Assembly (NCBI RefSeq): GCF_051124815.1
Contig: NZ_CP118485.1
Span: forward strand, 248,001 to 312,000
Length of the DNA: 64,000 nt
Reading direction: 5' to 3'
Source of the DNA: Azospirillum sp051124815
Lineage (GTDB): Bacteria; Pseudomonadota; Alphaproteobacteria; Azospirillales; Azospirillaceae
The notes beneath the pieces were generated by a model. That model was not told the DNA's origin. It saw nothing but the letters and a program-made list of their open reading frames with translations, and made no database searches. Of this stretch, positions 59,712 to 64,000 are shown piece by piece. How positions within the stretch are numbered: position 1 is the stretch's first letter; each line of letters opens with the position of its first letter. The translations under genes were made by a program, and so were the position numbers.

Positions 59712-61658
59712 ATGTTCCCGGCCGACGAACTGTTCACGCGCTATACGCAGAATTACGAGACCCGCCGCGAGACCGAGATGTCCTTGATGGACTATCTCCA
59801 GATGTGCCGCGACGACCCCATGTCCTACGCCTCGGCCGCCGAACGCATCCTGGCCGCCATCGGCGAACCGGAGGTGGTCGATACGGCCCGCGACCCGCGG
59901 CTGGGCCGCATCTTCATGAACCGGACCATCAAGGTCTATCCCGCCTTCTCCGAGTTCTACGGCATGGAGGAGACGATCGAACGGATCGTCGGTTTCTTCC
60001 GCCACGCCGCCCAAGGACTGGAGGAGCGCAAGCAGATCCTCTACCTGCTGGGCCCGGTCGGCGGCGGCAAGTCGTCGCTGGCGGAGCGGCTGAAGTCGCT
60101 GGTGGAGAAATGCCCGATCTACGTCCTGAAGGCCGGCAAGGAGATCAGCCCGACCTTCGAAAGCCCGCTCGGCCTGTTCAACCCGGACGAGATCGGCGAC
60201 GAGCTTGAGGAACGCTTCGGGATTCCCAAGCGCCGCCTGACCGGGCTCATGAGCCCGTGGGCGGTCAAGCGCCTCGACGAATTCGGCGGCGACATCAACC
60301 GCTTCAAGGTGGTGAAGCTGCATCCCAGCAAGCTGCGCCAGATCGGCGTGACCAAGACCGAGCCGGGCGACGAGAACAACCAGGACATCTCGTCGCTGGT
60401 CGGCAAGGTCGACATCCGCAAGCTGGAGATCTACAGCCAGAACGATCCCGACGCCTACAGCTTCTCCGGCGGCCTGAACCGGGCGACCCAGGGCATGCTG
60501 GAATTCGTCGAGATGTTCAAGGCCCCGATCAAGATGCTGCACCCCCTGCTGACCGCGACGCAGGAGGGCAACTATGTCGGGTCGGAGAACATCGGCGCCA
60601 TCCCCTTCCAGGGCGTGATCCTGGCCCACTCCAACGAGGCGGAGTGGCAGACCTTCAAGAACAACAAGAACAACGAAGCCTTCATCGACCGCATCTGCGT
60701 AATCAAGGTCCCCTACTGCCTGCGGGTGGCGGAGGAGCAGAAGATCTACGAGAAGCTGGTCCGCAGTTCCGATCTGGCGACCGCGCCCTGCGCCCCGGCG
60801 ACGCTGGAGATGCTGGCCCGCTTCTCGGTTCTGTCGCGCCTGCGCGAGCATCCGAACAGCAGCTTCTACAGCAAGATGCGGGTCTATGACGGCGAGAGCG
60901 TCAAGGAGACCGATCCCAAGGCCAAGTCGATGCAGGAGTACAAGGACCAGGCCGGCGTCGACGAGGGCATGGGCGGCATCTCCACCCGCTTCGCCTTCAA
61001 GGTCCTGGCTTCGACCTTCAACTACGACTCGACGGAGATCTCCGCCGATCCGGTGCATCTGATGTATGTGCTGGAACAGGCGATCAAGCGCGAACAGTTC
61101 CCGGAGGAGACGGAGAAGAAGTACGTCGAGTTCATCAAGGCCGAACTCGCCCCGCGCTATGCCGAGTTCATCGGCAACGAGATCCAGAAGGCCTATCTGG
61201 AATCCTACTCCGACTACGGCCAGAACCTGTTCGACCGCTATGTGGACTATGCCGACGCCTGGATCGAGGATCAGGACTTCAAGGATCCCGACACCGGCCA
61301 GCTGATGAACCGCGAGCTGCTGAACCAGGAGCTGACCAAGATCGAGAAGCCGGCGGGCATCGCCAACCCGAAGGACTTCCGCAACGAGGTGGTGAAGTTC
61401 GCCCTTCGGGCGAGGGCCGCCAATGCCGGACGCAACCCGTCCTGGACCTCCTACGAGAAGATCCGCGAGGTGATCGAGAAGCGGATGTTCAGTCAGGTCG
61501 AGGACCTGCTGCCGGTCATCAGCTTCGGCTCGAAGAAGGACGGCGAGACCGAGAAGAAGCACACCGAGTTCGTCTCGCGCATGATGTCGCGCGGCTACAC
61601 CGAGCGGCAGGTCCGCCGGCTGGTCGAGTGGTACATGCGGGTCAAGCAGGCGGGCTGA
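59712..61658 (+). CDS. prkA: PrkA serine protein kinase/AAA+ protein
   Basis: A 648-residue PrkA protein, a stress- and starvation-induced AAA+ module with a kinase-like C-terminal domain. The P-loop is LLGPVGGGKSSL (about 112-123). The AAA domain runs from there through ENIGAIPFQGVILAHSNEAE and FIDRICVIKVPYCLRVAEE, and the C-terminal domain ends RGYTERQVRRLVEWYMRVKQ. The ATG at 59712 (MFPADELFTRYTQNYETRRE) matches the family start; an earlier frame crosses the structured leader. It is first of prkA-yeaH-spoVR, a conserved cluster induced in stationary phase in many bacteria. Confidence 0.97.
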   Translation: MFPADELFTRYTQNYETRRETEMSLMDYLQMCRDDPMSYASAAERILAAIGEPEVVDTARDPRLGRIFMNRTIKVYPAFSEFYGMEETIERIVGFFRHAAQGLEERKQILYLLGPVGGGKSSLAERLKSLVEKCPIYVLKAGKEISPTFESPLGLFNPDEIGDELEERFGIPKRRLTGLMSPWAVKRLDEFGGDINRFKVVKLHPSKLRQIGVTKTEPGDENNQDISSLVGKVDIRKLEIYSQNDPDAYSFSGGLNRATQGMLEFVEMFKAPIKMLHPLLTATQEGNYVGSENIGAIPFQGVILAHSNEAEWQTFKNNKNNEAFIDRICVIKVPYCLRVAEEQKIYEKLVRSSDLATAPCAPATLEMLARFSVLSRLREHPNSSFYSKMRVYDGESVKETDPKAKSMQEYKDQAGVDEGMGGISTRFAFKVLASTFNYDSTEISADPVHLMYVLEQAIKREQFPEETEKKYVEFIKAELAPRYAEFIGNEIQKAYLESYSDYGQNLFDRYVDYADAWIEDQDFKDPDTGQLMNRELLNQELTKIEKPAGIANPKDFRNEVVKFALRARAANAGRNPSWTSYEKIREVIEKRMFSQVEDLLPVISFGSKKDGETEKKHTEFVSRMMSRGYTERQVRRLVEWYMRVKQAG

Positions 61659-61687
61659 GGGGAAGCGGTCCGACAGGGCGCTTAATT

Positions 61688-61720
61688 GCCGCGGGGCGGG
61701 GTGTTGCAACGCCCCGCGGC
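61688..61720. other. Intercistronic stem-loop between prkA and yeaH
   Basis: GCCGCGGGGCG (61688-61698) pairs perfectly over 11 bp with CGCCCCGCGGC (61710-61720), loop of 11. There is no U-run, and yeaH starts 73 bp downstream, so it is more likely to protect the prkA mRNA end or to reduce read-through than to end transcription fully. Confidence 0.7.
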
Positions 61721-61793
61721 GACCCCACTGTCATAGAATGCTGTCAGAGTTCGAAGGCCGCGTGACGAAACGGGTGGGAGGGCCAGCCTCTTG

Positions 61794-63086
61794 ATGAACA
61801 TCATCGACCGTCGCCTGAACCCGCAGGGCAAGAGCCTGGCCAACCGCCAGCGCTTCCTGCGCCGTGCCAAGGAACAGGTGGTCAAGGCGGTCCGCGACGC
61901 CTCCGGCAAACGGGGCATCCAGGATATCGAGAACGGCGAGAAGGTGACGATCGCCGCCGGCGGGGTGCGCGAGCCGTCCTTCCACCGCGCCTCGCAAGGC
62001 GGGGTGCGCGACTATGTCGTGCCCGGCAACAAGGAATATGTGGAAGGCGACACCATCCAGCGCCCGGACGGCGGCGGTGGCGGCCGCGGCAGCGAGGGCA
62101 GCGCCGACGGCGAGGGCGAGGACGAGTTCCGCTTCGTCCTTTCGCGCGACGAGTTCCTGGACATCTTCCTGGAGGATCTGGAGCTTCCCGATCTGGTGAA
62201 GCAGAAGGTCAAGCAGTCGGAATCGCACACGCTGACGCGGGCCGGCTATTCGGTGTCGGGCTCGCCTGCCAACCTGAACCTCGTCCGCACGATGCGGAAC
62301 AGCCTGTCGCGGCGCATCGCGCTGAAGCGCCCCAAGCGCGACGAGATCCGCGAACTGGAAGAGATGCTGCGCGAGGCGGAGGAGGCCGGCGAGGATGCCG
62401 ACCAGATCCAGGCGCTGCGCGAACAGCTGGAACACATCGTCCTGCGCTCCAAGCGCATTCCCTTCATCGACCCGATCGACGTGCGGTTCAACCGGTTCGA
62501 GACGGTGCCGAAGCCGATCGCCCAGGCGGTGATGTTCTGCCTGATGGACGTGTCGGGGTCGATGACCGAGCACATGAAGGATCTGGCCAAGCGCTTCTTC
62601 ATGCTGCTGTACCTGTTCCTGAAGCGGCGCTACCGGTCGGTCGACATCGTCTTCATCCGCCACACCCACGAGGCCAAGGAGGTGGACGAGGAAACCTTCT
62701 TCTACTCCACCGAGACCGGCGGCACCGTGGTGTCGACGGCGCTGGAGGAGATGCAGAAGGTCGTGCAGGACCGTTACCCGCACAATGAATGGAACATCTA
62801 CGCCGCCCAGGCGTCGGACGGCGACAACATGTCGTCGGACAACGCCAAGTCGGCGACCCTGCTGCGCGACGCCATCCTGCCGATGTGCCAGTATTTCGCC
62901 TACATCGAGGTGGCGGCGGAACACAACATGGGCCTGTCGGCGCTGGGCCGGGAGACCGAGCTGTGGCGCACCTACAAGCAGGTGCAGAGCCCGGAACGCC
63001 CGCTGGCGATGCGCCGCGTCCGCTCCCGCCGGGAGATCTTCCCGGTCTTCCGCGAGCTGTTCGCCCGCGAGAAGGCGGGGGCTTAA
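61794..63086 (+). CDS. yeaH: YeaH/DUF444-family von Willebrand factor A protein
   Basis: A cytoplasmic protein of 430 residues that accompanies PrkA and SpoVR. It starts MNIIDRRLNPQGKSLANRQR and has a glycine-rich linker (about 92-108), the helical DUF444 part, and a vWA domain with the MIDAS motif MDVSGSM (about 251-257), HTHEAKEVDEETFFYSTETG and NIYAAQASDGDN. The ATG at 61794 follows a GGAGGG-rich stretch; the preceding TTG is less likely. It is thought to form a complex with the kinase. Confidence 0.95.
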   Translation: MNIIDRRLNPQGKSLANRQRFLRRAKEQVVKAVRDASGKRGIQDIENGEKVTIAAGGVREPSFHRASQGGVRDYVVPGNKEYVEGDTIQRPDGGGGGRGSEGSADGEGEDEFRFVLSRDEFLDIFLEDLELPDLVKQKVKQSESHTLTRAGYSVSGSPANLNLVRTMRNSLSRRIALKRPKRDEIRELEEMLREAEEAGEDADQIQALREQLEHIVLRSKRIPFIDPIDVRFNRFETVPKPIAQAVMFCLMDVSGSMTEHMKDLAKRFFMLLYLFLKRRYRSVDIVFIRHTHEAKEVDEETFFYSTETGGTVVSTALEEMQKVVQDRYPHNEWNIYAAQASDGDNMSSDNAKSATLLRDAILPMCQYFAYIEVAAEHNMGLSALGRETELWRTYKQVQSPERPLAMRRVRSRREIFPVFRELFAREKAGA

Positions 63087-63154
63087 GGGGACATGAGGAC
63101 AACGCCGCCCCCATCCCCTATTGGGAGGCCGGGGGCGGCAGGGGGAGATCGAGA

Positions 63155-64000
63155 ATGACGGCTGTGATCACCAGACCCGACGCGCTGCTGTATGACGGCG
63201 TCGAGTGGGATTACGACAAGATCAAGCGCGTCTATGACGCCGTCGAGCATATCGCGCTGAAGGAGATGGGCCTCGACGTCTATCCCAACCAGATCGAGGT
63301 CATCACCGCCGAGCAGATGCTCGACGCCTACTCGTCCATCGGCATGCCGCTGATGTACAAGCATTGGTCCTTCGGCAAGCATTTCGCCCGCGACGAGATG
63401 ATGTACCGCAAGGGCTATCGCGGCCTCGCCTACGAGATCGTCATCAATTCCAGCCCCTGCATCAGCTACATCATGGAAGAGAACACCATGACGATGCAGA
63501 CGCTGGTGATCGCGCATGCCGCCTTCGGCCACAATCATTTCTTCAAGAACAACCAGCTGTTCCAGCAATGGACCGATGCCGAGGGCATCCTGGACTATCT
63601 GGAATTCGCCAAGACCTACATCACCCATTGCGAGGAACGCTACGGCCACGCCGCGGTGGAGCGGGTGCTGGACGCCGCCCATGCGCTGATGAGCCAGGGC
63701 GTGCACAAATATCCGAAGAAGCGCTCCGACCTGCGGACGGAGCAGCGGCGCGAGCGCGAGCGGCAGGAATATCAGGACCAGACCTTCAACGACCTGTGGC
63801 GCACCGTGCCCAAGACCGCCGCCGGCCCGCGACCCAGCAAGTCCGTGTCGGAGCGCAAGAAGCTGCTAGGGCTGCCGGAAGAGAACATCCTTTATTTCCT
63901 GGAGAAGAAGGCGCCACGGCTGGAGCATTGGCAGCGCGAGATACTGCGCATCGTCCGCCACATCTCGCAGTATTTCTATCCGCAGAAGCAGACCAAGGTG
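63155..64000 (+). CDS. spoVR: SpoVR-family protein (3' end off the right edge)
   Basis: The third gene of the prkA cluster. The 282 visible residues start MTAVITRPDALLYDGVEWDY and show the family pattern: DKIKRVYDAVEHIALKEMGL, VITAEQMLDAYSSIGMPLMY, KHWSFGKHFARDE, VIAHAAFGHNHFFKNNQLFQ, HCEERYGHAAVERVLDAAHAL and ILYFLEKKAPRLEHWQREIL. SpoVR has about 500 residues, so a little over half is present. GGGGGAG lies 6-8 nt upstream of the ATG, 68 bp after yeaH. The biochemical role is unknown. Confidence 0.95.
   Translation, partial: MTAVITRPDALLYDGVEWDYDKIKRVYDAVEHIALKEMGLDVYPNQIEVITAEQMLDAYSSIGMPLMYKHWSFGKHFARDEMMYRKGYRGLAYEIVINSSPCISYIMEENTMTMQTLVIAHAAFGHNHFFKNNQLFQQWTDAEGILDYLEFAKTYITHCEERYGHAAVERVLDAAHALMSQGVHKYPKKRSDLRTEQRRERERQEYQDQTFNDLWRTVPKTAAGPRPSKSVSERKKLLGLPEENILYFLEKKAPRLEHWQREILRIVRHISQYFYPQKQTKV

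Overview
The window is high-GC DNA, densely packed with genes, and almost certainly chromosomal DNA from an alphaproteobacterium of the Rhodospirillales/Azospirillaceae type (Azospirillum-like). This rests on gene content and order rather than on any search: hemC-hemD-mic60-hemY divergent from tsaD-gpsA, a psp operon with its own pspF, argD-argF-hslO, pheA/kdsB divergent from a membrane-anchored cytochrome c, prkA-yeaH-spoVR, a phasin gene and meaB. I see no tRNA, rRNA, CRISPR array, insertion sequence or phage gene. About 50 protein genes are supported, several of them small.

Layout. 1-6 kb: a TAXI-type TRAP receptor (cut by the left edge), a HupE/UreJ-like membrane protein, a proline-rich lipoprotein, a LexA box followed by imuB, accA and a methyltransferase. 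6-11 kb: malate synthase, then pspF divergent from a sigma-54-driven psp operon that begins with an unnamed 54-residue membrane protein. 11-16 kb: a MAPEG protein and a polysaccharide locus (glycosyltransferase and polymerase-like protein, divergent from an exported beta-helix protein). 16-24 kb: the tetrapyrrole/mitofilin operon hemC-hemD-mic60-hemY, divergent from tsaD-gpsA. 24-32 kb: a membrane LytTR regulator, a DUF2141 protein, a VOC protein with a WYL regulator, dnaE2, a tandem pair of membrane coiled-coil proteins that share a C-terminal motif, and a response regulator with a degenerate GGDEF motif. 32-43 kb: kup, two small unknowns, hslO-argF-argD, an ABC-2 permease, recX, rpmB, phasin, meaB. 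43-52 kb: a yej-type peptide ABC transporter with two tandem solute-binding proteins, an unknown gene and hisN. 52-58 kb: nudC, DUF29, pheA, kdsB, cytochrome c, a NUDIX protein and a response regulator. 58.8-59.7 kb: a long, hairpin-rich region without a convincing gene. 59.7-64 kb: prkA-yeaH-spoVR, cut by the right edge.

How the genes connect. Envelope stress (psp), SOS mutagenesis (imuB under a LexA box, with dnaE2 24 kb away and no imuA in view), haem synthesis plus inner-membrane organisation (hem/mic60), peptide uptake (yej), amino-acid synthesis (argD, argF, pheA, hisN) and a stress kinase operon (prkA) are the main themes. Three families of palindromic intergenic repeats recur at gene ends: A at 2.4, 22.8 and 44.7 kb; B at 4.1, 6.2 and 36.4 kb; C at 16.3 kb. 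One A copy appears to be read into the 5' end of imuB.

The items most worth a second look are the imuB control region, the tandem membrane coiled-coil pair at 29.7-30.8 kb, the psp leader gene with its promoter and operator, the DNA-binding-like head on Mic60, the GTAC-rich hemD gene, the GGAEF response regulator and the structured leader of prkA.
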